Assembly (NCBI GenBank): GCA_946406115.1
Contig: OX291547.1
Location: 13,955,001 to 14,019,000 of the forward strand
Direction of reading: 5' to 3'
Length of the DNA stretch: 64,000 bases
DNA from: Apoda limacodes
Taxonomy: Eukaryota > Arthropoda > Insecta > Lepidoptera > Limacodidae
Both the position numbers and the translations under genes were made by a program. Position 1 is the first letter of the stretch, and every line of letters starts with the position of its first letter. Shown here piece after piece: positions 43,543 through 55,499 of this stretch. The notes below the pieces were generated by a model that was not told the origin of the DNA, searched no databases, and saw only the letters and a list, made by a program, of their open reading frames with translations.

Positions 43543-43782
43543 TTATTTACTATTTTTACAAGAGGTGCAATATGCTATGACCGGTAATAATCCGTCAATT
43601 TCATCACCCCCACTGATTAAATGCGTATTACATGGCGTATAATACGGTTTAAAGTCTGGATCCTCAATCATTGATTTAGAAAGTTTGCCATTTATAAACC
43701 AAAATCTAATATAACGATGGAATCTACTTAAAATAATTGCTTTGTCGAGTAAAATTATTTCCTCACTAGTAAGCGACCACAT
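43543..43782 (-). CDS. Small protein nested in the proposed polymerase intron (79 aa)
   Basis: No known family. ATG at 43782, with AATAAA overlapping the stop. The product has a hydrophobic/aromatic centre (LSRFHRYIRFWFINGKLS, residues 18-35) and Cys residues at the C-terminus (YCTSC). It lies between the polymerase 5' exon and main exon on the same strand. None of its possible donors keeps frame with the polymerase acceptor, so it is either a separate gene on an alternative transcript or a chance frame. Confidence 0.4.
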   Translation of the reverse strand: MWSLTSEEIILLDKAIILSRFHRYIRFWFINGKLSKSMIEDPDFKPYYTPCNTHLISGGDEIDGLLPVIAYCTSCKNSK

Positions 43783-43918
43783 TTTGTTAAACTAACAGTA
43801 ACAATAATCTCAAACCAAAATACATTCTTTTATATGATCCACCCCTCCAATGCTATACAATAAGTTGTTACAAATAAAACAAGTCGAGACAAGACAGCTA
43901 GTAAACCCAAATACTTAC

Positions 43919-44079
43919 AATGTCTGTTCTTGTTTGTTGCACTGGTGATTTTTTTCTTCGTGTAGACATATTTTATAGAGCAATTGATCGTATTCATCAA
44001 TGAGTTTTCTTTCTTCCTGTATACAAAGTTCATACAGTTGTTGGTCGAAGTAATCGTTTTGTAAATCTGAAGCGTCCAT
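43919..44079 (-). CDS. 5' exon of the DNA polymerase
   Basis: ATG at 44079 opens 53 codons plus two bases, then a consensus donor (TT|GTAAGT). Joining to the acceptor before 43431 keeps frame (TT plus C gives Phe54) and yields a 1297-residue polymerase. Unspliced, the frame stops at once (TAA at 43915-43917), giving a 54-aa product. An alternative acceptor (TTGTATAG, ~43856) would add 15 residues and stop. The exon encodes an acidic helical segment with FDxxLxxCxxEERK (11-25), shared with the 82-aa gene at the other end. The TATA box at 44126-44133 is 54 bp upstream. Confidence 0.65.
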
Positions 44080-44125
44080 GATGATGTTAGTTTGTATAAG
44101 AGTATTGAAAGTGAACGAGGTATCG

Positions 44126-44133
44126 CTTAAATA
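44126..44133 (-). promoter_or_regulatory. TATA box of the polymerase gene
   Basis: TATTTAAG on the minus strand, 54 bp before the ATG at 44079, the same spacing as TATTTAAA before the left inner gene. It lies just inside the right TIR boundary (44172). Confidence 0.55.
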
Positions 44134-44245
44134 TAACTTGTAGCCTAAGTACCTGTGGACGAAGGTGTGAGAAATCTATTGTTGTTTTTAAGCTTTGGCG
44201 TTCTCTGTTAAGTAATGTTAAGAAGTTGTAAATGAATGAATGAAA

Positions 44246-45314
44246 TTAATATCCCCGCTTATCTTTAGTTTCAATGAAGAACTTTTTACAATCACAGTTC
44301 ATTGCTATTTGTTTTGTAATATTATATATGGAATCCCGGGTACTTAGATAATGCTGGTCGTCATGTGATTGTGTATAATATTTAACTTTTAAGTCTGCGT
44401 ATTTCCAATGATCTTCAGCTGGTATGTCCTTTATCTTTTTCATATTATATATTTCAATTTTTAATAGGTGACTTGCAGACGTTGTGTCGTCATTATTGGT
44501 AGAAATATAAGAGATTCCATTTTCATTGCCTTGACTGACACACGAAGACTTTGCTTGAGATTTTCTTTTCTTAGGATTTTCAAAAAATGCGTCAATACTT
44601 TTGATATTCCGCTTTGTTGTGCTTTTCAAATTTTTTTGAATAGTACAGTCTTTAGTTTCTTCTTGACTCATATCCAAAGGAAAGTAATAATTTTTTAACG
44701 TATAATTTTCCGGGGATAAAGGCTGGAACAATAAAAATTATAAAACAATAAGTTAATAAAAATGAAATTAATAAAATTGTATTAATAAAATTTCCTTATA
44801 GTGCTAATAATCTCTATTGCTGGGTTAAAGAACAATAAACAAACAAACTTCACTATTTGATTCGATTGAATAATATACTAACACACATTAATTGCTGTTA
44901 CAAGCACATAAGAGAAAAAAAAATAATAATATTGGAACTCAGTACTTTAACTATTGGTTAGACGCTAATTATGTAATACCGTTATAAAATAATATACATA
45001 AACGTATACACATAGATGGTTCCGACCCCAAGCTAAGTATTAAACTTGTGTTATGGTAACCAGAAACAACAACCATAGAATATCAGTACATAGACTACAT
45101 ATAAACAACATCCATGATTCGGTAACAAATGTTTAATCATCACAAAAAACACCTGCTCCTTGTGGGATTCGAACCCGTGACCCTTGGCTCCGCAGCTAGC
45201 TGCACTAACCACTTGACCAAACAGGACAATAATAAAACAATTACACACATACATTATGAAAAAACAATAAAACATACACTATCGAGAAAATTAAGTAATT
45301 AAACTTACCTCCAT
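44246..45314 (-). CDS. TIR-encoded spliced protein, right copy (~160 aa)
   Basis: Mirror copy of the gene at 31294-32362. Exon 1 is 45309-45314 (ATG GAG), the intron 44723-45308 and exon 2 44246-44722. The exon 2 product is identical to the left copy, so selection or copy correction has kept both intact. The two copies point inward from the two ends. Confidence 0.65.
44968..45225 (-). mobile_element. SINE inside the right TIR
   Basis: Mirror copy of the SINE at 31383-31640, with the B box 'gggattcgaaccc' on the plus strand near 45166. It sits at the same position as in the left TIR, so the two derive from one insertion that was then copied between TIRs. Confidence 0.75.
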
Positions 45315-45398
45315 TTGATGGAATATGAACACAAAACACTGTAGGTATAACTTTGAAACTCACGAATAAGACTGCAGTGTGAATTTTACTGTGGTTCC

Positions 45399-45408
45399 TT
45401 ATATATAT
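45399..45408 (-). promoter_or_regulatory. TATA box of the right TIR gene
   Basis: Mirror copy of 31201-31210. Confidence 0.6.
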
Positions 45409-45417
45409 GGTTATAGC

Positions 45418-45908
45418 CTACATGTCTTTGCGTGTTCCAACAGGATATGACAGAGACCTCACACGATATGAATCAACGTCGGAAAAAAAAAAACTAAACA
45501 ATAAGCCATCTATTGTTATCACTCAATTCATATTGGCATTGTAAGTACCTGGTATCGGAATGTTTGCATGACGAAGAGCTTAAATAAATATTTTTAATAG
45601 AAAATATTTCTATAGATAACATGTGTCTAATTGTTAACAGACCTCCTCGGAAGTGCATTGAAGAAATAATCTGTCGTCTTAATTTTAAAGCTTAAGTTCA
45701 AAATAAAGGACACCAAACAATAAGTTATCTTTTGTTATCACAATCCATATTGGCATTGTAAGTAGCTGTATTTGCTTGTCACAGAGCTTAAATAAATAAT
45801 TTCAATTGAAAAAATTTCTAAAGATGACGCCTCTTCGTAGTAAAACATGTATCAACCTGTTAGCAGGGACCTCCCACGGCATTTAAGAAATAAATCAACG
45901 TCTTATTG
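45418..45908 (-). repeat. Degenerate ~200-bp direct repeats, right TIR
   Basis: Mirror of 30700-31190. Confidence 0.55.
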
Positions 45909-46062
45909 TTATTACAATTCATTATTACCAGAAATCGTTGCTACCCACAGAGACTTACAAAAAATTAAACCTCGTAGATAAAAGAAACTGAAAGAAACTA
46001 AATAATGAATTATCTATTGTTGTTAAAAACCATTGTTGACACTGCACGCAGAACATTTCATA

Positions 46063-46297
46063 GAACCGCGAATAAAGTTGATCCACAAGCGAATTAAAAT
46101 AATTGGACCGCGAATTAAAATAATTAGATCGCGAACAAAGTTGATCCACACGCGAATGAAAATAATGAGACCGCGAATAAAATTGATCCACACGCGAATT
46201 AAAATAATTAGACCGCGAATAAAATTGACCCACACGCGAATTAAAATAATTGGACCGCGAATTAAAATAATTAGACCGCGAATAAAGTTGATTCACA
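46063..46297 (-). repeat. Short tandem array near the right TIR end
   Basis: Mirror of 30311-30545, differing by one substitution within the array. Confidence 0.85.
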
Positions 46298-46395
46298 TAT
46301 GATCCGCGAGTGTGTAGAGAGCTTTTTCGCGGGCCCCCAATAACCCCCTCAGAGGCCCCTCAAAGTTGAGCCAGCTCCCGTACCTCCCTACTACT

Positions 46396-46401
46396 GTTAA
46401 G
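46396..46401 (+). repeat. Target-site duplication, right (GTTAAG)
   Basis: Matches 30207-30212 exactly and abuts the terminal ...CCCTACTACT of the element. Confidence 0.93.
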
Positions 46402-47924
46402 ATCCCATTGTCTTTTTTAAATTAACCTATAAATAGAAAAAAAATCAAAGGACAACCTTGGACGCAAAAAGAACTCAACCAAAATATTATTAAGTTTTTT
46501 GTATTTCAAAACGAGTATGTAATTACTGTAGTCCATTGTTGTGAGATTTAATGTACCCATCAATTGATACTATTGATTAATATCGTTTCAATTGAAACTA
46601 TCGATTAACATCGTTTAAACAATTATGAATGTAAAAAGGCATTTTATAAGTAAATTAATTTGTTACAAAACGGTCCCAGAGAGGAATCCCTTGAGTTTCT
46701 TTACAACCTAATTTAAGCCATCAAAGCATTTCTACATAGTCAAGACTAATTATTTTCCCTTTCGACAAACTGACAACATAAAGTGTTTTTTACAAAGAAT
46801 ACGAGGTTCAAGCAAAACAAAGAATCTCGAAGGAAAATTAAGAGGGCCCGACGTAGACATCGCTTTCGAGTAATTTTCTTTGTTGTTCTGACTTCGAGCT
46901 CGAAGTGCGGGACGGCGAATAATATAAACAGGATAATAATTGTTTAACGTCGTTCAAATAAGTGATATTGTTTGGAAAATTTTTTTTACATTTTATCTAA
47001 TTATCTGGTCTTAGTGTGTTATTTACTAACTGTATTCTTGCAACTATCTGTTATCTTTATATCTATAGATATACAGCAACATTTCCTGTCATGGCTGAGC
47101 TGTGACTGCATGAAATTTTGACAGTAGATTTCTATGTGTCGTGAGGAATCTAAAGGAATTTGCGAAATTAATCTCCTAGGGGGTGAGATGGGGGTTGGAA
47201 GTTCGTATGAATTTGTCACCTTAAGTAAACACATGAAAATGTTAGTTCAAAAAACACAAAAAAGTTTAAAAAACGTAAATTAGGTATTATGTTATTTTAA
47301 AAGCAATAGGAAAATCGAAAATCAAGTTTTAATACCTTATTAATAATAGCTATGTAATATTTGAACACATAGGCACTGCACGTGGCATAAAATCCGCATG
47401 ACTACCGCCGCCGCAGGCGCAGGACGTGTATGTGTGTGGTCTGCCAACCGATTACGACTCCACCAGTTGCCAGCTGTGCGGTGGACGATACCAGCTCCTT
47501 CACCGCACCGCCTCACCGCAACGATGCTGACCGTTTGGCGAGAAATGATCTACTTTACACACCTCTAGATACTTTGGTTTAACAAACAATTTATAAAAAG
47601 GCATTTTAACTGCTACATATGTTTAGAGTTCCGTACTCAGTCATGAATAACTTTTAAGAGTCTAATATTTATGTTTGTAATAAAAACCTAACAATCTTAG
47701 AAATCATGATACTCGTTCGTTTGTATGTAATATTATATAATAATAATATTAACTGTGTAAGTAACTGTTTTTAATTAGAAAGTTTGGAAATAAGATCAAA
47801 ACTTGCTTTTATTTGCATATTTTTAGTCTGGTTTATTTTATTTTTTATTATAGTGTGATTTTTTTTTTCCAATTAAATCTAAATTTTGAAACACAATAGG
47901 AATTTATATGGTGGGCCACCGTTA
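46402..47924. other. Non-coding right flank
   Basis: Bases 46560-46620 hold palindromic ATCGATTAA/ATCGTTTCAATTG words. Bases 47020-47220 resemble the dispersed repeat at 26560-26850 (shared 'ggggttgg' and 'gaaatttt' context). A GC-rich segment at 47385-47535 ('ccgccgccgcaggcgcagg...ccaccagttgccagctgtgcggtgg') looks like a piece of a dispersed element. No gene was recognised. Confidence 0.4.
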
Positions 47925-48272
47925 AGTTCTTTTTAAGGTCCCATACTCAAAGGGTGCCGACAGGACCCTATTACTTAGCCTTGTCTTGTCCGACTCTTAC
48001 AGAGCTCTCTCTATCTTTGAAGCGTAATAAGTATAATGCTGAAATTGCATGATGGAATTTGGATTATTAGAGCAGATTTTTTGACAAATAAAAAAACAAA
48101 AAGTTACAATTTAAGAGAGATACCTACAGTTAAACTAAATGTATTTATTTTTTGATGTAAAAATTGTATTACACACATCACTTATACACATCTACAGTAT
48201 TTGTGACGCATACCCTAAGGTTAGGTAAATATTAAACGTACGGAACCCTCGGTGCGCGAGTCCGACTGTTTC
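47925..48272 (+). mobile_element. GGGTTCCGTA...CTTGGCCG family repeat, diverged copy
   Basis: It starts 'aggtcccatactcaaagggtgccgacaggaccctattactta' and ends 'acggaaccctcggtgcgcgagtccgact', the two ends of the family seen at 17463-17935. Internal DNA is AT-rich and non-coding. Confidence 0.55.
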
Positions 48273-49974
48273 TTATATATTTAACCCTAAAATATGAGCT
48301 TTATATTGTGTCTTTCACGAACGGTAACATTGGATTTTTTTAACTCACAACAAATATTTGTTAAGCTAAAAAATTTTCCTCATTAAATCCGTCCTTGCAC
48401 AAAAAGTCCCATTTCCCAATTTATTGATTCTTAGCAATTACTAGTATTTAAGATATTGACATTTTGTTTGGCTCTTTCTCAATTCCGTAAGTTCAGTATC
48501 ATCTTATGTATTTTAACCTGTTATCAATGGTAACACCAAAAGAAAATTCTTTTGTGTTCATAAGTTCTTTGTATTTTACGTTTATAGTCATTAAATTTGT
48601 TATACATAAATTGATGAATTGATTTGAATCGATGTTAAATACTTTTTATGATATTTTTAAGTTACTATGTTAAAATCTTACATTGTCATTAGTATTAATA
48701 AAGTCATGATGAATTTTAAAAGTCAGATTAACTAATGTTCTGATTTGATAATAAATTAAAAAAGTTATGTTTTTAATTAATCATTTGAAAACTTGAATTT
48801 AATAAATGTATATGGTATAACGGTTAAATTTAATTCGATTACCCGAAAAAAAATACCTAATTGCTTAAAATTTTACATTATTTATTAACCAACATTAAAA
48901 TAAATATAGGAATATGTTAGTACTTACGAATCCAATATTGTCAAGTATTGAATCACATCTATTAATATTCCATACAGCTAATAGCAGTTCAATTTACTGG
49001 TAAATAATACAACCAAGAGCGCATTAGATAGCAGCCATAATAGTCATAAACAACAATTGATCCAATTATTGAAAATGTCAAACTTTTTATCAGTATCTTT
49101 TGTGCTACGAACGCTACGAACGCTATATCTCGTAGCAGTGTCTACGCGCGGCGTAGCGACCGACTCGACTCGCGGAGCGTGTACCACTGAGCTTCGTTCT
49201 TCACAAGACAATCTTTGCCTGTACACAGTGGCACTTTAGCCTCTACAGACAACAGCAACTTGTGAGCTTTCGCATGGATAACGGCCGCGTAACGGGAGCT
49301 TTGTCTTCCGGCCCTCTTTAACTTTCTCGAGCGTCACATTGTTAATTGGCAGCTTTTGCCTCATGTTACATTTACTCGATTTGTTTATTGTTTGCTCTCT
49401 ATTAGTATTGTTACGTTTTATTATCTTTTTTTTATGATTTGTCTTTATAGAAGTAAGCTCTTATTATGTTAACCTGTATGAGTGAACACGCTTTGTATGT
49501 TACGGTCCCAATTCTTATTATACGGGTGATCCGTTTTTGTGTCAACTATTTATTGGCTTAAAGTTGTGAGTACACGTGTAAAAAAAAAAAACGAGGTAAA
49601 TACAGCATGGATTTTTATAACACTATAAAACAATTTTTTTTAATTCTTTGAAAAAATGTTTCAAAGAAATCTATTTCAATTCAACGTTAATATATCACAA
49701 ACGAAACAATTTATTCGTGCCTCAATCAATAGTAGATTGTATCACAAGGGATTAAAATAATATTAAATTATTTTGTGAGGGTGCTATTTTAATTATATAT
49801 ATTCAAAAGACGGTAAAATGATTTTGCGATCGAGATATGTGTAACTTATAAATAAGAATGGTACATTTATTTATTTTACTATCACTATGTGGGGCGGCGT
49901 CAAAGAGGAGATCTCCTGCCAGGCGAGATGTTATACCTGGGGACCGCCGTGGTCCTCTTAATTTCCGCTTCGAT
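48273..49974. other. Non-coding stretch
   Basis: Bases 49100-49180 have palindromic 'gaacgctacgaacgc / tacgcgcggcgtagcg' words that leave open frames on both strands. This looks like a repeat fragment and not a gene. The remainder is AT-rich. Confidence 0.4.
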
Positions 49975-50036
49975 TACTATATAAACTGAACTGCGAAGGA
50001 AACTTCGATAGCGCGATGTAGGACGCGTGACGTCAG
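49975..50036 (+). promoter_or_regulatory. TATA box and CRE-like palindrome
   Basis: CTATATAAA (49976-49984) lies in a GC-richer 170-bp island (49890-50070). A perfect TGACGTCA, the CREB/ATF consensus, lies about 50 bp downstream (50029-50036). No coding frame follows. A promoter of an unseen or non-coding transcript is possible. Confidence 0.25.
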
Positions 50037-53000
50037 CCTTGCTTATAGCGGCACGATATGGTCCGCTACAATTACTTGAGAAAACGCATTATTTTTTATA
50101 AAAGTATCATCATAAATACGAATTTGTGTAAACAATTACAAAGGCGAAATACATTTCACGCAGTTTTTTTCTTTTTCAGAAACTTTTATTTACTTAGTCC
50201 GCGCGCGGCCAGCTAGTTTTATTAAACAGCTAGTTACTTGTTCATACAATGTTTTTGATCGATTTCTATAATACCAATTCTAATCTGTAATCAGTTTGCA
50301 TCCCTAGGGATTGTAAGTGCAACTTTAATCCCTTTTTACGAGTAACCAACTAGCTTGCTTTGCTCGGGATACTACTCTAGAACCCTTCAGTCCACTCTGG
50401 ATTCAAAATAGTGCCCTCGCCTCGTGGTACACTTAGTGATCAAACCTCTACCCCTACGCAAAACAGATACCAAAACTAATAGGCCACTAACAACTTAAAA
50501 TATTTTAGTACAGGTTAATTTAATCTTCTTAATAAAACTCATCCAGAACTAACTACTGTAATCCAACTTTATCTTACACTCCTCTTTGATAAAGGACATA
50601 TTAAACTATCGAACACACAACTAAAAATAAAGTACATGTTACACTATCGAAAATACAACTAAAAATGCCTAAATGCAAGTAGCTAATGAATGTTATACAT
50701 CCGCTTACAAAAGAGAATATGTACTTAAAGTTATATATAGCTGTTGGTATTAGCTATGTAAATGTGTTTCAGATCCTATTAATTGGTCTTTAGTAGATAT
50801 ATATGACAATGCGTTAATAAACCTGGTTTTGATATTGCAACTAGTATAATCAGCAAACTGTAATATCTTAATGGTTAAAATAAATATCCTTCGCAATCTT
50901 ATTGTTTTCAAGAGACTTTTTAAGATAAAAATAATCTCTTTTTATGATATTTTTGAAGCAATAACCCTCCATAGTCGAATAAAAATTGTATAATTTCACA
51001 TCAATCATTTCAAAATTGATCTTCATTAACAATTTAAAAACGTCTCTTGTAAACAATTAGATTGCTAAGAATATTTATTTTTTCATATTATTTATTTATT
51101 ATGTACATGAACTTTGTATATGTATACCGTTCATAACGATGTTATCAGTAATATATATAAACCTGACGATAGTATTGATGAATCTATAGTTATAATGACA
51201 AACCGAATAGATTAGGAGCTGGATATGCAACTGAGATAACAAGAACAATCAGAGATATCTAAATCACGAACAGTACACGTGCCATGTAAGCTTGCATCAA
51301 TATCTCTGGAAAACTAACTTTAACAAAGAAAACCATAATAGTTGTTATGAAAATTACATCCATATTGTACATGAAAAACACCAAGACACTCTCTTATAAG
51401 TTAGAAAACATATCTTAAAAACATTAAAGGCATTTTTTAAGACGTATAAAGCGGGATGTAAAAATGTTTGTATAATATTTAATAATAATCGTATGTATAT
51501 GAATCTCTACTCTACTACTTCTCGATAAACGTTCTCGAATTCACACTTAGCGAGCAACGGTGTGGTGCTGCACTTCCAGTCAGTCCAACACTGAGGAAAA
51601 AAACCCCGTGGAGTCAACCATTGCATTGTACGTAGTTAGAAAGAAAACGTTTTTCTTCTCACTTCTTACTTTTATAATGCAACAATGTTAACTTTGTCAA
51701 TCTTACAAGGTTACTTTGTTGTAATAACTACTATAACTATAAAGAAGCATCTAACTACATGATTTTTTAATGTAATGCGGCAAAATACTTTATTTATGAA
51801 AATTTTGATAGCCCTTTTTTTTCTTAGTATAAGCCTCGCCAAGGTGAGGCTTGTGCCCATGCAGTGGGGCGTATAAATGCTCAAAAAGTTCCTCATTATC
51901 AAATGTGGTTACGTCGCAAGTAAAGATTAAAACTTAAACAATTTAAACAATAGTCGTAAAACTGTTCTAAATATTTAGTACGAAGATTGAACTTATTATC
52001 TAAAAGCTCCTCACTTTGTTCATAAATAACAACACCTGTGCAAGCTGTTACGATTTTCCTCAGTCAAAGTTTGTAACTCCTACGACACTAACATAAGTCA
52101 AAATTGTTTAAGATAGGTTACCATCATTAATAAATCTTCATCTAAATATATACTAATATTATTTATTCTTTTATAATTTATATATTAATATTATAAAGAG
52201 ATAAATGTTTTTATTTTGTTGTGTGTACGAGGTAATTTCTGCAACTAATTAACAGAAAAAAAAACAATGAACAAATTAAAAGCTCCACTAATCCTTGAGT
52301 AAAGCAAGCTATATTTTGTTTTGATGAAAATAATATAATCAATCGGGTAGACCGAGGCGAATAGGATTACCGGGCGAATCTGATGAAGATAAGGAATGGA
52401 AAAATAAAAAAAAAAACTGTGCAACATTGAACGAAGCTATGGCAACTTGTCACTTTATCCGCGCTTCTGTTTGCTAATGTTGCTTTATTATTATTTTTTT
52501 CGCTCGTTTTACCGAAACGTACGGTTACGGTAGTTTTGGCGCCAATTGTAAGGTACGTAATTATGATTTCTTCTTGCTTTAAAGCAAGAATTAGTTAAAT
52601 TGTTTATTTTTTTGGATAATTTTATCCAGTAGGAGTCGTATTTTGAAATATAATTGTTTTTGAATGATATTGTGACAGGTATTCTGATAAAACATATTTT
52701 CGGTATTCTGATTAAACATATTTTCCAAAGACTTTTGATTTGGGGCTAATGTTATCATGTCTTTTGAAGCAAATTGGATCAGTACTTAACACAACTTAAA
52801 ACCCAATAAGCACCAAACCGTATTATTAGTTGTCACATAAGGTCCACATTGGTAACTTTATCATTTATGACGACTTATTAGAGTACACTCGAACTACAAG
52901 AGCTGAAAATTACGCTTTAGCCTGTATATTGTCTCTATTAAGCATCCTGGAGACAACATTGTGATGTTGCAAGCGATAATATAGGTGTATAGGTCGGTGT

Positions 53001-54445
53001 TGTTCAGCATTTTAGAAATTAATAGTACTGTCAGCTACAATATAACATTTTTGTTGAAAAAGAGAAGCTATATTCTGAATTGAAGGCCACAAATATACCC
53101 TTATAATGCTTGCATTTTAAGAAAGATCTACAATAATGCAATCATTTATTCTGTGACTACAATCAACGACGGTAAAAACGTCTTGCTGCACATAGTTAAA
53201 CTATTACAGTGTAATTAGCTAGTTACATGCAATCTTATAAAAGCACTTATCTAGCCCACATAATTTCTCTGGGTGAATTTGGATGATGCTAAATTACAGC
53301 AAACTGCTATAAATTAGATCAGATGTAACCCTTGATCCTGGTTGGAGCTGAATGCTTCTACTAGCATAGTAGATTAATGATTTACTAATAAATAATAGGT
53401 AACACCCACTCTAATAATCAGCCATGTTCAGCTCTTGGGGTGAAAGTTACCCTTATTAATGCACAAATAATGCTAGTATAATAGACAGTTATAGACAACA
53501 GACTTTTTTTTCACATTACACAAAAAATAAAAAAATGAGCACATAAAAACAAGAACACATATACAAATCACAGTTAATTTTATATATAATACAATTGTAT
53601 ACAGTTACTCAGGTAGTAGCTGTTTAGTTTGTGCGCAGATTAGAGTTATATCAGCTGAAACATTACTGCTACCACGCTTATTCAAAAGTTCTATTGTAGA
53701 TAGTGATGTAGCTGATATACAGCGGTTTGTTGTTACTTGCGAATGTCTATAACTTATTTTTATTGATTTTTTTTAATTACTTTAGATTGTACGGATATAC
53801 ATAAAAAATATAAGAAAAGCTTCAGACAACCAATTTTGCACACCCACCAACACAGGACTAGATTCATTGCAGTGCACGTGAAAAATTGTGCCTTGAAAAC
53901 TGCGCTCATAGAAGAGGTTACTAAGGACCCATACACTTGTGATTTATGTGCCAATAACTGACTTATGCGACGTTTGATTGTATAAATAAGATGTTATTTC
54001 GTTTTATTCTGTTCATAAACATGTTAGTATAAGAATTTTCTATTTTTAAGATTAATAAATGTTAGATCCGGTTCATCCAATGATTTGGGTCGAATTGGGT
54101 GCATTCCCGATGTTTAGTTCTTAGATTACAGAGTTTGAGCTATTTCAAAAAAAAAATAAAGACCGATTACAGTTTAATTAAAAGTTTTTTTTTTTTATTT
54201 ATTTAAAGCTGATCCTGATCTGATTTGCCTTGGTCTGCAGATATCAATAATTAATAATCGAATGAGAAGAAAAACGGAGTATTCCTTTACGTTGCAACAA
54301 TTTTTTCCTAGCGCTATTTCCTCACGTCGTTATAACAAAGCATAATATTTTTTTGGCACATACATAGCTGTAGGGGACGAAAAAGAAAAGTAATAGTTTT
54401 ATTTCGGTCAAAAATTCCCACGGGAATACTTTTCTAATGGTAAAA
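50037..54445. other. Non-coding stretch
   Basis: Bases 50195-50215 ('gtccgcgcgcggccagctagt') form a short GC palindrome followed by CTAGT, the form of a Helitron 3' end. The remaining 4 kb is AT-rich, with chance-length frames only and a (T)n run near 54186. No gene was recognised. Confidence 0.4.
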
Positions 54446-54690
54446 CTTTTTTTAATACCACCAAGGTGGCAAACAAGTTTACGGTCCGCCTGATGGTTAG
54501 CGGTCACCTTAGCCTATTGCTATACCTAGGGAATTACTCGCACCTTGCCGACTCTTCAAAAATCTAATAACTGTTTTCTTGAAGAACCCCATACTTTAAG
54601 AAAACCCTGTCTTTAGAGAAAATTTTGGCAGTGAGCTTATTCCGCAATCCAAGCGTTCCCGGGGGAAAGTTTCTCTGAAACCGCACTGTA
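54446..54690 (-). mobile_element. 5'-truncated LINE fragment (same family as 58785-59776)
   Basis: On the minus strand it reads the C-terminal coding end and 3' UTR of the family: '...cttcaagaaaacagttattagatttttgaagagtcgg...' then '...gccaccttggtggtatt' and a terminal A-run (plus-strand T-run at 54448-54453). It contains indels and is non-coding. Confidence 0.65.
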
Positions 54691-55499
54691 CTGTAAATAC
54701 ATATATTATGTACAAACAACATACATTTATATTTATACATTATAGATCTCGTATAAAGCTACAAATATTTTCCAATTCCATTGTTATCTAAATCTACTTA
54801 CTTTCGTATTTAAATAAAGCAGTTATTTCAAGAACATTTTATTTTTCTCCTGAGAGTGTACATAAAAAGAGGCAAATAACAAAACAAGATAACATTTGCT
54901 AGGTCTTCCAGAAAGAGAATCTCATTTTCAATATGTTTTGATAACTTTCAGTGAGGAAATGAGGTGGAGCTCCGGGCGCTCGAAGCCGCATTGTCGTCAT
55001 AAACCAACCGCTGCTGCTCCATAAATCCGTTCCAAATGTACCTTTATTCACATAACCCCATAAAATCGGGATTTTTTTGTAGCGAAGAAATACTTTTTTT
55101 TAGGTTTTGATACAGTATTATGACAAATGAATAAACGTGTACATAATCTTTGTGTATTATGGAAACAAGGTTTTATTGAATTTATTTTTTTAACTAATAG
55201 TTTGCGGCTGAAAAACAAAAAAGGAATCTGTGAAATTAAGTAAGTATCCGTATTCTGAGGACTGGTTGATAAACTATTTTTTTCCTTATCTACATTTTGG
55301 TATCCAGTTCTAGAGAACTCGGAGAAAAAAGGTTACCTCTATATTTAGTAATGGTTTAAAAAAAAATAGAAATCTAATCTGATTTCTGTATTTTTTTGAA
55401 AAGCCGTTACATTTTATTTAGCTATTAAATCCACGCAGAATCAACACATTTTATTAAAGTTAAGTTAGTAAAGAAACTATGATCAACACTATCAGCCTA
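54691..55499. other. Non-coding stretch
   Basis: AT-rich. Nothing was recognised apart from a GC-richer segment near 54960-55020. Confidence 0.4.

Larger units (their letters stand above)
30213..46395 (-). mobile_element. Complete Polinton/Maverick (adintovirus-like) element
   Basis: 16,183 bp bounded by 2,224-bp TIRs and a 6-bp target-site duplication. Minus-strand order from the right end is polymerase B, ATPase, two small paralogous basic proteins, a conserved ~254-residue protein, integrase, penton-like capsid protein, pX/pVI-like protein, major capsid protein and cysteine protease. Small genes lie in and just inside each TIR. No stop or frameshift was seen in the core genes, and the TIRs differ at only three positions I noticed, which fits a young insertion. 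The capsid set suggests the lineage can, or recently could, form virions. That is inference from the gene content. Confidence 0.97.
44172..46395 (-). repeat. Polinton right terminal inverted repeat (2,224 bp)
   Basis: Mirror image of 30213-32436 (position x maps to 76608 minus x), equal in length to the base. Confidence 0.95.

Noticed and set aside
30213..46395. Reading the inverted 2.2-kb repeats as LTRs of an LTR retrotransposon or retrovirus
   Set aside because: The terminal repeats are inverted, not direct. There is no reverse transcriptase or gag, and the gene set (polymerase B, packaging ATPase, adenain, jelly-roll capsid) defines a Polinton.
49044..49239. 60-codon frames on both strands
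   Set aside because: Produced by a palindromic 'cgaacgctacgaacgc'-type repeat fragment, with no protein signature.
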